This document shows, piece by piece, positions 45,654 to 58,908 of a stretch of DNA of 64,000 nt (positions are counted from its first letter, which is position 1; the number at the start of each line of letters is the position of its first letter). The DNA comes from Alphaproteobacteria bacterium. Lineage in GTDB: Bacteria; Pseudomonadota; Alphaproteobacteria; Rhodobacterales; Rhodobacteraceae. The stretch is taken from contig JAUHXK010000009.1 of the NCBI GenBank assembly GCA_030427405.1, forward strand, positions 62,001-126,000, read 5' to 3'. The notes below the pieces were generated by a model, which saw only the letters and a program-made list of their open reading frames with translations, was not told the origin of the DNA and made no database searches. A program made the translations under genes and the position numbers.

Positions 45654-46795
45654 TACCCGCGCCATATCCAGCCGCCGCCAAAGATGCGGCTGCCTTCGGT
45701 TTCGTAGAACACGCAGGCCTGTCCGGGCGAAACCCCTTCTTCGGGGGTCAGCAACTCGACCTCGGCGGTGGTTTCCGACAATGGCCGGATGATTGCGTCG
45801 CGCGGGGGGCGGGTTGATCGGACCTTGACCGAGACATGCCATTCCTTGCGTGATGTAAAGCCTGCGTTGCCCAGCCAGTTGATCTCGCGTACCGGAATCG
45901 TGCGGGTTGCCAGCATTTCCTTGGGGCCGACGACAACCTGTTTGCGGTCCACATCCAGTTTGACGACGTATAGGGGCTCGCTCAGCCCGCCAATGCCCAG
46001 CCCGCGCCGCTGACCGATCGTATAGTGAATCACGCCCTCATGCTGCGCCAATACACGCCCATCGGCGTGAACGATTTCGCCGGGTTCGGCGGCACCCGGG
46101 CGCAGCTTTTCGATGACGCTGGCGTAATTGCCGTTGGGAACAAAACAGATATCCTGACTGTCGGGTTTGTCCGCGACCGCCAACCCATATTGCGCCGCCA
46201 TTTCACGCGTGGCGTCCTTGGAGGGCAAATGGCCCAGAGGAAACCGCAAGTAATCCAATTGCTCGGGCGTTGTTGAAAACAGGAAATAGGACTGATCCCT
46301 GTTGGCATCTGCTGCGCTGTGCAATTCGGGGCCGTTCGGGCCGTCCTTGCGCTGGATGTAATGGCCGGTGGCCATGCAATCAGCCTCGAGATCCCGGGCT
46401 GTTTCCAGCAGATCCTTGAACTTGACCCGTTCATTGCACCGGATGCAGGGCACCGGGGTGGCCCCCGCCAGATAGCTGTCGGCGAATTCGTCGATGACCG
46501 CGTCCTTGAAGATGTTTTCGTAATCCAGCACGTAATGCGGAAAGCCGCGTTCCTCGGCGACACGGCGCGCGTCGTGAATGTCGATGCCGGCGCAACAGGC
46601 GCCTTTCTTGGCCAATGCCGCCCCATGGTCATAAAGCTGTAGCGTAACGCCAACCACATCATAGCCCTCATCGGCCAGATGCGCGGCAACAACGGAACTG
46701 TCGACGCCACCGGACATGGCCACGACAACCCTTGTTTCCGAGGGGGGCTTGGCAAATCCGAGCGAGTTCAGAGGTGTCTTGGTATCGAGGGCCAT
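45650..46795 (-). CDS. mnmA: tRNA-specific 2-thiouridylase MnmA
   Basis: Thiolates U34 of Lys, Glu and Gln tRNAs. 381 residues. P-loop [13 protein letters not shown], catalytic cysteines in [11 protein letters not shown] and [13 protein letters not shown], and [12 protein letters not shown] are intact. Divergent from sciP across 127 bp. Sulfur for this enzyme may come via a TusA-type relay such as the 17.75-kb gene (inference). Confidence 0.95.
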   Translation of the reverse strand: MALDTKTPLNSLGFAKPPSETRVVVAMSGGVDSSVVAAHLADEGYDVVGVTLQLYDHGAALAKKGACCAGIDIHDARRVAEERGFPHYVLDYENIFKDAVIDEFADSYLAGATPVPCIRCNERVKFKDLLETARDLEADCMATGHYIQRKDGPNGPELHSAADANRDQSYFLFSTTPEQLDYLRFPLGHLPSKDATREMAAQYGLAVADKPDSQDICFVPNGNYASVIEKLRPGAAEPGEIVHADGRVLAQHEGVIHYTIGQRRGLGIGGLSEPLYVVKLDVDRKQVVVGPKEMLATRTIPVREINWLGNAGFTSRKEWHVSVKVRSTRPPRDAIIRPLSETTAEVELLTPEEGVSPGQACVFYETEGSRIFGGGWIWRGY

Positions 46796-46922
46796 CGCCT
46801 GTCCGTTCGCGTTAATGAAGACCGGCAGAATATAGGAAAATTCTAGACACTCTCAAGGGGCGGTTTCACCGCACATTAAGTAGGCTGATCCAACTTTGTC
46901 GCAGCAAGAAGAGGGTCGAAAG

Positions 46923-47216
46923 ATGTATTTGCACAAAGTTGAAGGACCGCGATCGGTAAACCTGCCGGACGGAACGGTTTTGACGCGCGCCGATTTGCCT
47001 CCAACTGACACCAAACGCTGGGTCGCCTCGCGCAAGGCCATGGTGGTGCGGGGGGTGCTGTACGGCCTGATAACCCTGTCCGACGCCAAAAAGAAATACG
47101 GGATCAGCGACGAAGAATTCAATGCCTGGGTTTCGGCCGTCGCGGAACACGGTGTGGACGCATTAAAGACCACGGCCTTAAAAAAATATCGACAACCTAA
47201 GGTAGAAAGTGAATAA
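46923..47216 (+). CDS. sciP: CtrA inhibitor SciP
   Basis: Small DNA-binding protein (DUF1153) that blocks CtrA-dependent transcription. 97 residues: GPRSVNLPDGTVLTRADLPPTDTKRWVASRKAMVV matches SciP, followed by a helix-turn-helix around LITLSDAKKKYGISDEEFNAWV. AGAGGG precedes the ATG at 46923. It is adjacent to ctrA, its regulatory target, with 85 bp between. Confidence 0.9.
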   Translation: MYLHKVEGPRSVNLPDGTVLTRADLPPTDTKRWVASRKAMVVRGVLYGLITLSDAKKKYGISDEEFNAWVSAVAEHGVDALKTTALKKYRQPKVESE

Positions 47217-47227
47217 ATGAATCAGCG

Positions 47228-47243
47228 GTAACGTCAGATTAAC
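47228..47243 (+). promoter_or_regulatory. CtrA-like binding box upstream of ctrA
   Basis: GTAA-N7-TTAAC, one mismatch from the consensus TTAA-N7-TTAAC, lies 59 bp before the ctrA start codon. The downstream half reads TTAACCAT, identical to the CtrA half-site form. Autoregulation is inferred. Confidence 0.6.
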
Positions 47244-47301
47244 CATTTTTATTCAGGTTCGATTTTAGCAGGAATAATTTGACCCGAATTGGAGCAGTAA
47301 T

Positions 47302-48018
47302 ATGCGAATACTTCTTGTCGAGGATGATCCGACAACGTCCAAAAGCATTGAATTGATGCTGACGCACGCCAATCTCAACGTGTATGCAACGGACCTTGGC
47401 GAAGAAGGGATCGATCTTGCGAAACTCTATGATTATGACCTGATCCTGCTTGATTTGAACCTACCCGACATGAACGGACACGAGGTTTTGCGGCAGTTGC
47501 GGATATCGCGGGTCGAAACCCCGATCCTGATCCTGTCGGGCGCGGATGACACGGAAAGCAAGATCAAGGGGTTCGGGTTTGGCGCCGATGATTACCTGAC
47601 CAAGCCGTTTCACCGCGAAGAACTGGTTGCGCGCATTCACGCCATCATTCGCCGGTCCAAAGGACATTCGCAATCGGTGATCCATACCGGCCAGGTCGCT
47701 GTGAACCTGGATGCAAAAACGGTCGAGGTTGACGGAAAAACGGTGCATCTGACCGGCAAGGAATACCAGATGCTTGAGCTTTTGAGCCTGCGCAAGGGCA
47801 CGACTCTGACCAAGGAAATGTTCCTGAACCACCTCTACGGCGGCATGGACGAACCCGAGCTCAAGATCATCGACGTCTTCATCTGCAAGCTGCGGAAAAA
47901 GCTCAGCAATGCGACGGGCGGCGACAATTACATCGAAACGGTTTGGGGCAGGGGATATGTGCTGAGAGATCCGCAATCCAATACCGTCGAAGATACCCGT
48001 ATGGCCGTCGGGGCCTGA
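47302..48018 (+). CDS. ctrA: Cell-cycle response regulator CtrA
   Basis: OmpR-type master regulator; in Rhodobacterales it is non-essential and controls motility, GTA and related functions rather than replication. 238 residues: receiver domain with phospho-acceptor D51 ([13 protein letters not shown]), and DNA-binding winged helix ([42 protein letters not shown]). GGAG precedes the ATG. A CtrA-like box lies in its promoter, and sciP is just upstream. A GC hairpin (48032-48054) follows the stop. Confidence 0.96.
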   Translation: MRILLVEDDPTTSKSIELMLTHANLNVYATDLGEEGIDLAKLYDYDLILLDLNLPDMNGHEVLRQLRISRVETPILILSGADDTESKIKGFGFGADDYLTKPFHREELVARIHAIIRRSKGHSQSVIHTGQVAVNLDAKTVEVDGKTVHLTGKEYQMLELLSLRKGTTLTKEMFLNHLYGGMDEPELKIIDVFICKLRKKLSNATGGDNYIETVWGRGYVLRDPQSNTVEDTRMAVGA

Positions 48019-52352
<4,334 letters not shown>

Positions 52353-52369
52353 ACGGGAAATCCACGAAA

Positions 52370-52394
52370 GTTCACAAATGTTCTCAAAAAGTTC
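52370..52394 (+). promoter_or_regulatory. SOS-like LexA box, GTTC triplet
   Basis: GTTC occurs at 52370, 52380 and 52391; the last two are separated by exactly 7 bases (GTTC-N7-GTTC), the alphaproteobacterial LexA consensus. It lies 70 bp upstream of a 40-codon ORF. By chance about two such 8-base matches are expected in 64 kb counting both strands, so this is suggestive only. Confidence 0.45.
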
Positions 52395-52463
52395 TTTACC
52401 GAGGGTGAAAAATATGAGAACAAAAGGTCAACAAATGATTAAGCCCTGACCGGAGGTGACACC

Positions 52464-52586
52464 ATGCTGACCCAGATCAAGACCGCTTTCAGCCGCTCGC
52501 AAGCAACGATTTTGCAAGACGCTGCCGGGGCCGTTTCTCTGGTTGTCATGCTGATGGTCGCCCTTCACCTGCCCTTGGGGTTCTAA
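52464..52586 (+). CDS. Small single-helix membrane protein (40 residues)
   Basis: Short ORF with a near-perfect ribosome binding site (CGGAGGTGA, 6 bases before the ATG). N-terminal half is polar/amphipathic (MLTQIKTAFSRSQATILQDA); the second half is one hydrophobic helix (AVSLVVMLMVALHLPLGF). A strong terminator follows at 52736. The upstream SOS-like box suggests DNA-damage control, comparable in concept to SOS-induced small division inhibitors such as Caulobacter SidA; no sequence relation is claimed. An 11-codon uORF (52414-52449) precedes it. Confidence 0.65.
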   Translation: MLTQIKTAFSRSQATILQDAAGAVSLVVMLMVALHLPLGF

Positions 52587-52735
52587 GCTTTCCTGCCTGC
52601 GATCTCGTGCCGATCACGCCGCGCTTGTCTTACCCATCTCAGTCAAGGGTGACCTGCCTGTCCCAAGACCCTTGAAGGGGCCATGCCTCGGCCCCAGCGT
52701 GGAAATCCGGACCCAACATGAGAAACGCATTACCT

Positions 52736-52779
52736 GCCGCCGCCCTTTCTGCCCGGAAAGAGCGGCGGCCTTTTCTTTT
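52736..52779 (+). terminator. Strong intrinsic terminator
   Basis: GCCGCCGC-CCTTTC pairs with GGAAAG-A-GCGGCGGC (14 bp, one bulged A) around loop TGCCC, followed by TTTTCTTTT. It would end the transcript carrying the 40-codon ORF. The 150 bp between that ORF and this hairpin hold nothing else I recognise. It adjoins the end of the convergent MarC gene. Confidence 0.88.
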
Positions 52780-52784
52780 CAGGC

Positions 52785-53423
52785 TTAAAGCTGCCCGGTC
52801 TTGAAGATCTCCAAAAGCGCAGACAGGACCGAGTTTGCCGCAACCGAGGCCAGGATCATACCCATCACGCGGCTGACGATGGCCGATCCTGAATGCCCGA
52901 TGACGCGAATGATCGGATCGGCCAGCAGCATCAGGATTGCGGCGATGGCAATGACCGCCAACATGACCAGTGCCGTGACACCCTGATCTGCGATACTATA
53001 GCGGTTGTTGTCGGTCAGGATGACGATCGCCAGCATGGCACCGGGAGAGGCCAGCGACGGCACCGCAAGCGGAAAGATCGCGGGATTCGGCTTGCGCGTG
53101 TCGTCTGCGGCCTCTTCCTGGCCAAAACGTTGATCGGATTCGGGTTTGCTTTCGCCAAAAATCATGGTCAGGGCAAACAGGAACAGGATGATGCCGCCAG
53201 CCACCTGAAAGGAATTCAGGCCAATATCCAGCGCGTCGATAAGGATCTGGCCGAACACCAGGAAGAACAGCAAAATGCCCGCGCTGACGGCAGCGGCCAG
53301 AAACGCGGTGCGGCGGCGCGCGGCGGCTTCAACACCTGCGGTGACGGCTATGAAGACAGGAATGGTGCCAATCGGGTCAATCACGACCCACAATGTCACG
53401 AAGTGTTCCAGCAGGCTGTCCAA
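52785..53423 (-). CDS. MarC family integral membrane protein (second paralogue)
   Basis: 212 residues, about six helices. The family motif is VVIDPIGTIPVFIAVT near residue 15, with PLAVPSLASPGAMLAIVIL in the second half. Only distantly similar to the MarC protein at 9504-10187. The start is a TTG at 53423, supported by AAGGAG seven bases upstream. A charged loop (SKPESDQRFGQEEAADD) splits the two halves. Confidence 0.82.
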   Translation of the reverse strand: MDSLLEHFVTLWVVIDPIGTIPVFIAVTAGVEAAARRRTAFLAAAVSAGILLFFLVFGQILIDALDIGLNSFQVAGGIILFLFALTMIFGESKPESDQRFGQEEAADDTRKPNPAIFPLAVPSLASPGAMLAIVILTDNNRYSIADQGVTALVMLAVIAIAAILMLLADPIIRVIGHSGSAIVSRVMGMILASVAANSVLSALLEIFKTGQL

Positions 53424-53482
53424 CGCGTTGCTCTCCTTGGTTTCTGCAGGAGACTAGACGCGATGGACGCAAAAGGCCACGA

Positions 53483-53935
53483 TCAGGCGCAGTCGGCCTG
53501 TTCCGCTTTTTCGAACGCCTCGGCAGTGGCGTCCAGAACCAACATGATCGACGCGTGCCGGTTCTTGTATTCGCGGGCCGGCATCAGCACTTCGAGCCCG
53601 TCAAAGGGTGCGTCCGGGGCCGGTCCGTCCTTTTTCAGCATTGCCGACAGCTGGTCGCGCGCGGCTTCGACCTGAGCGCGAGTCGTTCCGATCAAGGCAC
53701 CGCCGACGACAGAGGCAGAGGCTTGCCCCAGCGCGCAGGCCTTTACGTCCTGTCCGAACGCGGCAATCCGTCCGTCGCGCAACGACAGGTCCACGGTAAC
53801 GGTAGACCCGCAAAGCGGTGACCGTTTCTTGACCGTTGCATCCGGGTCTGCCTGCCGTTCCAGATGGGGGATATCGGCGGCAAGTGCCAGAATTCGGCCG
53901 GAATAAAGTTTGATCAGGTCGGTTTCGCCGGACAT
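53483..53935 (-). CDS. IscU/NifU-like iron-sulfur cluster scaffold protein
   Basis: 150 residues, resembling the SufU/IscU fold. Conserved cysteines: SPLCGSTVTVDL (about 40) and KACALGQASASVV (about 68); the last residues (EQADCA) carry a further Cys. It would hold a nascent Fe-S cluster. No isc or suf genes are adjacent, so its partners are unknown. The start is the ATG at 53935; the frame stays open further upstream only by chance. Confidence 0.78.
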   Translation of the reverse strand: MSGETDLIKLYSGRILALAADIPHLERQADPDATVKKRSPLCGSTVTVDLSLRDGRIAAFGQDVKACALGQASASVVGGALIGTTRAQVEAARDQLSAMLKKDGPAPDAPFDGLEVLMPAREYKNRHASIMLVLDATAEAFEKAEQADCA

Positions 53936-54001
53936 GGGTTTCCCTCGTTGCCTGTTCCCCATACATAGTGGCCAGCCTCTGGGATGCAAAAGGTTTTTGC
54001 C

Positions 54002-54373
54002 ATGACGCAAACTGTCTCGTTCGATCCGTCGACACTGAAATACAATGAGGCGGGTCTTGTACCTGCAATCGCGCAACAGGAAGGAACCGGAGAGGTCCTG
54101 ATGATGGCATGGATGAATGCCGAAGCTGTTGCCCGCACGCTTGAAACCGGGCGCGTGACCTATTGGTCGCGGTCGCGCCAGGCGTTCTGGATCAAGGGCG
54201 ATACATCGGGGCACGTTCAGGAGCTGGTCGATTTGCGCGTGGATTGCGATCGGGACTGCCTGTTGGTGGTGGTGCGCCAGACGGGGGCGGCCTGCCACAC
54301 CCACCGGCGCAGTTGTTTCTATACGGCTGTTCGCGACGGCATCGAGACCGAGATCATGACGCCGATGAGCTGA
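54002..54373 (+). CDS. hisI: Phosphoribosyl-AMP cyclohydrolase
   Basis: Third step of histidine biosynthesis, zinc-dependent. 123 residues, monofunctional (no HisE fusion). [40 protein letters not shown], then [11 protein letters not shown] and the Cys/His zinc set [13 protein letters not shown] are present. Its 3' end overlaps the convergent gluQ gene by 20 bp. ATG at 54002, with an alternative 18 bp upstream. Confidence 0.95.
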   Translation: MTQTVSFDPSTLKYNEAGLVPAIAQQEGTGEVLMMAWMNAEAVARTLETGRVTYWSRSRQAFWIKGDTSGHVQELVDLRVDCDRDCLLVVVRQTGAACHTHRRSCFYTAVRDGIETEIMTPMS

Positions 54374-55274
54374 CCGGGCGGGGCTGATCCAGGCCGACCA
54401 TTGCCCGGATATCGGCAGGCGAGGCACCATCGTCCCGGAACCGGGCAATCGCACGGGCATCGTCGCGCTTTGCAAGGCGTTTGCCGCCCGTGTCGCGGAT
54501 CAGGCGGTGATGGAAATACTCGGGCACTGGCAGGCCAAGAAGTGTCTGTAACAGAACATGTATTCGGGTCGCGTCGAACAGGTCCTGGCCCCGCACGACC
54601 CGCGTTACGCCTTGTTCGGCATCGTCCAGAACAACGGACAGGTGATAGGATGTGCCCATGTCTCGGCGGGACAGGACGACGTCGCCAACCGTGCGGATCA
54701 ACTCGTCACGCGTGAAATTGATCAGACCGGATTCACCATTTGGGTCTGCGCCAAATTCCTGAAAGCCGGATGTTCCGGGCGCTGACGTGGTTGCCTTGCG
54801 TGCTGCCGCCGCAATGTCCAGCCGCAGGGGGATGTTTCTTGGCCTGTCCCGGGTAACGGGTTGGCCCGGAATCCGCGTTTTGCGACACGTGCCGGGATAG
54901 ATGATCCCATCTGGCCCGTGCAGCGGTGCACCTTCCTGGGGAGCGCTGGCGGCCGCGGCGATGTCCTTGCGATTGCATGTACAAGGGTAAAGCAATCCTT
55001 GCGCCCATAACCTGTCCAGCGCCTGGTCATAGAGCGGCAGGCGGTCTGACTGACGCATCACGGGTTCTGGCCAACGCAGCCCCAACCACTCCAGATCGTC
55101 GTAAATCTGTTGTTCCCACTCTGGTCGGGCACGCGACCGGTCAATGTCTTCGATACGCAGCAGAAACACGCCGCCCCGCGACGCGGCCATGTCATGGGCG
55201 AGTATGGCCGAATAGGCATGCCCAAGATGCAGAGGACCGGTCGGGGATGGGGCAAAGCGAGTGGTGAAAGTCAC
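54354..55274 (-). CDS. gluQ: Glutamyl-Q tRNA(Asp) synthetase
   Basis: Shortened GluRS paralogue that attaches glutamate to queuosine in tRNA(Asp). 306 residues, lacking the anticodon-binding domain. The HIGH-type motif is [17 protein letters not shown], the zinc cysteines are in [10 protein letters not shown] and YPGTCR, and KRLAKRDD replaces KMSKS. Starts at GTG (55272-55274), overlapping the upstream methyltransferase stop (GTGA). Confidence 0.92.
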   Translation of the reverse strand: MTFTTRFAPSPTGPLHLGHAYSAILAHDMAASRGGVFLLRIEDIDRSRARPEWEQQIYDDLEWLGLRWPEPVMRQSDRLPLYDQALDRLWAQGLLYPCTCNRKDIAAAASAPQEGAPLHGPDGIIYPGTCRKTRIPGQPVTRDRPRNIPLRLDIAAAARKATTSAPGTSGFQEFGADPNGESGLINFTRDELIRTVGDVVLSRRDMGTSYHLSVVLDDAEQGVTRVVRGQDLFDATRIHVLLQTLLGLPVPEYFHHRLIRDTGGKRLAKRDDARAIARFRDDGASPADIRAMVGLDQPRPVSSSAS

Positions 55275-55885
55275 GTTTTTTCAATTATGTATACATCAGA
55301 CTTCAGGTCCAGACCCGGCAGGTGCGGGCCATGTTCCCGAAACAGCAGACGCGCCGCGCCCATGTCCAGCCACTCTTTCAGGCGGACCGTATAGGCCGGA
55401 TCGGCCAGCGTGTGATCGTTGAAGGAAAACCCAAGGTAACCGCCCTTGGGCAGGGCATTCATCAGCAGGTCAAAGGTTTGTGGGGGCGCCGCACCTGCGC
55501 CAATCACACCGATTGCGGTCATGACCTTGTAACTCTCGGGTGTCAGCGGATCGGGATCGGCGATGTCGAACCCCGACAAGGTTCTGTAGACACCCGTTGC
55601 GGCGGCGCCTTCAAGCATCTTCGGGGTCGGGTCGAGCCCATCAATGACCCGAAAGCCCGCCGCATGCAGCGCAACGCCCGACAGACCGGTGCCGCATCCG
55701 AAATCCAGGATCGGGGTTTGCGGCTCGGGCATCGTGGCCCACAGGGCCTCGGCCACCCGCGCAGGTGTGGCATAGCCATGTTCGCCAACTTCCTCGTTAT
55801 AGGACGCGGCCCATTTTTGATAGTGGGACCGCGTTTCCTGAGCTGTGGTCAGGCGATAGGTGTCGGCCAGGTACTTTTTGGTCAT
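55271..55885 (-). CDS. Class I SAM-dependent methyltransferase
   Basis: 204 residues, cytoplasmic Rossmann fold. Motif I is ILDFGCGTGLSGVALHAAGF, motif II region VIDGLDPTPKML, and FDLLMNALPKGGYLGFSFNDH follows. The N-terminus YRLTTAQETRSHYQKWAASYNEEV resembles the TPR/Mg-protoporphyrin-type small methyltransferases, but the substrate is unknown. Overlaps gluQ by 4 bp, so possibly a shared tRNA-related role. Confidence 0.8.
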   Translation of the reverse strand: MTKKYLADTYRLTTAQETRSHYQKWAASYNEEVGEHGYATPARVAEALWATMPEPQTPILDFGCGTGLSGVALHAAGFRVIDGLDPTPKMLEGAAATGVYRTLSGFDIADPDPLTPESYKVMTAIGVIGAGAAPPQTFDLLMNALPKGGYLGFSFNDHTLADPAYTVRLKEWLDMGAARLLFREHGPHLPGLDLKSDVYIIEKT

Positions 55886-55921
55886 GTCGCATGTTAGGCC
55901 CCCGCAAGGGGCAGCGTCCAG

Positions 55922-57262
55922 TCAGCAATGCGCCAGCCATTCGGTCCAGGCCGATTTTGCCCTGTCCGTATAGGCCTTGTACCGGTCCTTGCGGCCCCTG
56001 CGCCCGCCCTTTAGCCCGTCAACCGGGCGGAACAGGCCGAAATTCACGTTCATGGGCTGAAAGGTCTTGGCCTCGGCACCACCGGTGATGTGATGAATAA
56101 GCGCACCCATGGCGCTGTCCTGTGGCACCGGGGGCAGGGGGCGGTCCAGGATCTCGGATGCGGCCAGCCGACCGGCCAGCAACCCCATCGCGGCACTTTC
56201 GACATAGCCTTCGACGCCGGTGATCTGTCCCGCAAACCGGATATTGGGTCTGGATTTCAACCGCATCTGCGCATCCAGCAAAGTCGGAGAGTTGATGAAT
56301 GTATTGCGATGAATACCGCCAAGCCGCGCGAAACTGGCGTTTTGCAGGCCGGGGATCATCCGGAACACCTCGGTCTGGGCCCCGTATTTCATCTTGGTCT
56401 GAAAGCCCACGATGTTGAACAGCGTGCCCAATGCGTTGTCGCGCCGCAATTGAACCACCGCATGGGGCTTGACCTCGGGCTGATGCGGGTTGGTCAGGCC
56501 GACGGGTTTCATCGGGCCGTGGCGCAAAGTCTCGCGCCCGCGTTCGGCCATCACCTCGATCGGCAGGCAGCCGTCGAAATAACCGGCGGTTTCGCCCTCG
56601 TGGAACTCGGTCTTGTCGGCGGCAAGCAGCGCGTCGATGAACGCCTCGTACTGGTCGCGGTCCATGGGGCAGTTCAGATATGCGGTCCGCTCTTCCTCGG
56701 TTTCGCCCTTGTCATAGCGCGACTGCATCCAGGCCTGGGACATATCAATGCTGTCGGCATAGACGATTGGCGCGATTGCGTCGAAAAACGCCAGCGAATC
56801 GGCCCCGGTCTGGGCGCGGATCGCCTGTCCCAGCCCCGGTGAGGTCAACGGGCCGGTGGCAAAGATCCAGTGACCGTGATCGGGCAGGTCAGACACTTCC
56901 TGCGCGGTAACCGTAACGCGCGGGTGGGCCTTCAGCTTTTGGGTAACGCTTTCCGCAAAGGGATCACGGTCAACCGCCAGCGCCCCGCCCGCAGGCAGTC
57001 GGTGCGCATCTGCGGTGGCCATGATCAGGCCATTTGCTGCGCGCATCTCCCAGTGAAGCAGCCCGACTGCGTTTTGTTCGTCGTCATCCGAACGGAACGA
57101 GTTGGAACAGACCATTTCAGCCAGGTTTCCGGTCTGGTGCGCAAATGTGCCAACATTGGGCCGCATTTCGTGGATCACCACGTCAACGCCCATTTCCGCC
57201 GCCTGCCAGGCCGCCTCGGACCCGGCCATGCCGCCGCCCACGATATGTAATGTCTCAGTCAT
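55922..57262 (-). CDS. trmFO: Methylenetetrahydrofolate--tRNA-(uracil(54)-C(5))-methyltransferase
   Basis: Folate/FAD-dependent enzyme making ribothymidine at position 54 of tRNA. 446 residues. FAD-binding start [32 protein letters not shown], and CSNSFRSDD are characteristic; the C-terminus has [18 protein letters not shown] use the ATG at 57262; the frame upstream continues for 25 codons without family similarity. The structured element at 57384-57456 lies in its upstream region. Confidence 0.95.
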   Translation of the reverse strand: MTETLHIVGGGMAGSEAAWQAAEMGVDVVIHEMRPNVGTFAHQTGNLAEMVCSNSFRSDDDEQNAVGLLHWEMRAANGLIMATADAHRLPAGGALAVDRDPFAESVTQKLKAHPRVTVTAQEVSDLPDHGHWIFATGPLTSPGLGQAIRAQTGADSLAFFDAIAPIVYADSIDMSQAWMQSRYDKGETEEERTAYLNCPMDRDQYEAFIDALLAADKTEFHEGETAGYFDGCLPIEVMAERGRETLRHGPMKPVGLTNPHQPEVKPHAVVQLRRDNALGTLFNIVGFQTKMKYGAQTEVFRMIPGLQNASFARLGGIHRNTFINSPTLLDAQMRLKSRPNIRFAGQITGVEGYVESAAMGLLAGRLAASEILDRPLPPVPQDSAMGALIHHITGGAEAKTFQPMNVNFGLFRPVDGLKGGRRGRKDRYKAYTDRAKSAWTEWLAHC

Positions 57263-57383
57263 AGGCAGCCAAATAGGGCAGAGTTCCGGCAACCGCAACG
57301 ATGCTTGCGCAGATAGGCAGGATCGGACGTTTGGCACACAGGGTGCCCGTTCATTTGCAGGTCTGTCGGGAAGGGGATTCTTG

Positions 57384-57456
57384 GGGTCGCCGCTGCGGGA
57401 ATGTCAACGCCGGTGAGAGAGACCAGCTCGGAGGGACCTTCCGCCCACGGCGACCC
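57384..57456. other. 73-nt structured inverted-repeat element, possible small RNA
   Basis: GGGTCGCCG (57384-57392) and CGGCGACCC (57448-57456) are perfect complements. Inside, GCGG-g-AA-t-GTC matches GAC-c-TT-CCGC, and CCGGT...ACC caps the top, giving a long imperfect hairpin on either strand. It lies in the 299-bp gap between trmFO and the enoyl-CoA hydratase gene. No protein-coding or known riboswitch pattern fits. The rest of the gap holds nothing I recognise. Confidence 0.5.
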
Positions 57457-57561
57457 AAAAGTATCTTCAGGCCTTAGCCTTGACCCACCTTTGCCACAGT
57501 GTTGCCCTTTTGAAAAGTGCAAAAATGCGAACAGTCGATAAAATTGTGTAACACCTTTGCT

Positions 57562-58347
57562 TCATTGAGGCCAATTTGGTGATCTTTTCTCGATAAAGGC
57601 CTGAATCCCTTCTTCGGTTTCGCGATCCAGCATATTTTCGGCCATTACGCCTCCGGCAAAGTCATAGGCCTGGTCAAGTGGCATGTGCAGTTGCTCGTAG
57701 AACGCTTGTTTTCCGATCTTTACGGCCGTTTTCAGCTTGGACGCCAATTGTTCGGCCAGAGACACTGTTTCATGCTCCAACAGCATTTCGGGCACCACGC
57801 GGTTGACCAGCCCCAGGGCGGCGGCGCGTTCGGCGGTGATGAAATCGCCGGTGGTCAGCATTTCAAAGGCCTGTTTTCGGGGGATGTTACGGCTGAGGGC
57901 CACCATAGGTGTCGAACAGAACAGGCCGATATTGACGCCGTTTACACCAAACCGGGTGCCTTCGGCCGCGACGGCCAGGTCGCAGGTGGCCACCAGCTGG
58001 CACCCGGCGGCCGTGGCGATACCGTGGACTTGCGCGATGACCGGCTGGGGCAGGGACTGGATGGACATCATCATGCGGGCGCAGCGGGTAAACAGGTCTT
58101 CGAAATACGCCCGGCCACCATCGGCAGACTGGCGCCCTGCCGTCATCTGTTTCAAGTCGTGCCCGGCACAAAACGCCTTGCCCGCCCCCGACAGGATGAC
58201 GGCCCGGATTGACTGATCGCCGCGCAGGCTTTCCAGTTCCGCCTGCAGCGCGGCCAGCATCTCGTCGCTGAGGGCGTTCAGCCGGTCGGGGGCGTTCATA
58301 TGAAGCCGCGCAACCGCGCCTGTGTCGTTACGTTCCAGAATTGTCAT
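57562..58347 (-). CDS. Enoyl-CoA hydratase/isomerase family protein (ECHDC3-like)
   Basis: 261 residues, crotonase fold. Oxyanion-hole segments AGKAFCAGHDLKQM and HGIATAAGCQLVATCDLAVA are present. The second catalytic position reads NIGLFCSTPMVALSRN rather than the hydratase GxxPGxGGT with its glutamate, as in ECHDC3-type proteins, so hydratase activity is doubtful. GAGGG precedes the ATG at 58347. Divergent from the thioesterase gene (57 bp). Confidence 0.82.
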   Translation of the reverse strand: MTILERNDTGAVARLHMNAPDRLNALSDEMLAALQAELESLRGDQSIRAVILSGAGKAFCAGHDLKQMTAGRQSADGGRAYFEDLFTRCARMMMSIQSLPQPVIAQVHGIATAAGCQLVATCDLAVAAEGTRFGVNGVNIGLFCSTPMVALSRNIPRKQAFEMLTTGDFITAERAAALGLVNRVVPEMLLEHETVSLAEQLASKLKTAVKIGKQAFYEQLHMPLDQAYDFAGGVMAENMLDRETEEGIQAFIEKRSPNWPQ

Positions 58348-58404
58348 CTTGCCCTCCACCAGCAGTCGGGCCAACTCTAGGGCGGCAGAACACGGAGGGG
58401 AAGC

Positions 58405-58848
58405 ATGGTATTGGCAATGAACAAGGCGGAATTGACGGAATACCTTGGGCAGGTCTTCCCGCAGGTGCACAGCGATTTTGTCGTCGAGGATCTCAGCGAA
58501 GATGAAATCACGATGCGCCTTGTGGTTCAAGACCGTCATCTGCGGCCCGGTGGTACAGTATCCGGCCCGTCAATGTTCGGGTTGGCCGATGTGTGCGTTT
58601 ACGCGATGGTTCTGGCCCGGAAGGGGCGGCAGTCGCTGGCCGTCACGACCAGCAGTTCGATGGACTTCCTGCGCAAACCTGAAGGGCGTTCCGACATGAT
58701 TGCCCATTGCCGGCTGCTGAAGCTGGGGCGCACGTTGGCGGTGGGCGATGTGTTGATGTATTCCGACGGCTCGGACAAGGCCGTGGCACGTGCCAGCATG
58801 ACCTATTCGCTGCCGCCGGAAGGGTCCGCCGCCGCGGCGTTTGGGTGA
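58405..58848 (+). CDS. PaaI-family thioesterase (hot-dog fold)
   Basis: 147 residues, predicted acyl-CoA thioesterase. RHLRPGGTVSGPSMFGLADVCVYAMVL carries the fold's active-site helix, with Asp in LADV, and VTTSSSMDFLRKPEG follows. GGAGGGG precedes the ATG. Divergent from an enoyl-CoA hydratase-like gene, which suggests a shared CoA-ester pathway (inference). Confidence 0.85.
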   Translation: MVLAMNKAELTEYLGQVFPQVHSDFVVEDLSEDEITMRLVVQDRHLRPGGTVSGPSMFGLADVCVYAMVLARKGRQSLAVTTSSSMDFLRKPEGRSDMIAHCRLLKLGRTLAVGDVLMYSDGSDKAVARASMTYSLPPEGSAAAAFG

Positions 58849-58874
58849 AAAATGGCCGGGGACGAGCCCCGGCC
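58848..58874 (-). terminator. Terminator of the DUF1127 gene
   Basis: On the minus strand GGCCGGGG and CCCCGGCC form an 8-bp stem with loop CTCGT, followed by ATTTTTC. It lies 35 bp after the DUF1127 stop and just beyond the convergent thioesterase stop. Confidence 0.75.
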
Positions 58875-58908
58875 CAGGAAGAGGTCCCGAATTGGGACTG
58901 GGGATATC

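Noticed and set aside
57384..57456. Glycine riboswitch or 4.5S RNA
   Set aside because: GGTGAGAGAGACC recalls the glycine aptamer, but the CGCCGAAGG and CTCAGGCAAAAGG blocks are absent; the GGAAGGAAGCAGCC core of 4.5S RNA is also absent.
57259..57522. 87-codon minus-strand ORF over the trmFO upstream region
   Set aside because: Runs through the structured element, composition is irregular and no homology or ribosome binding site is apparent.
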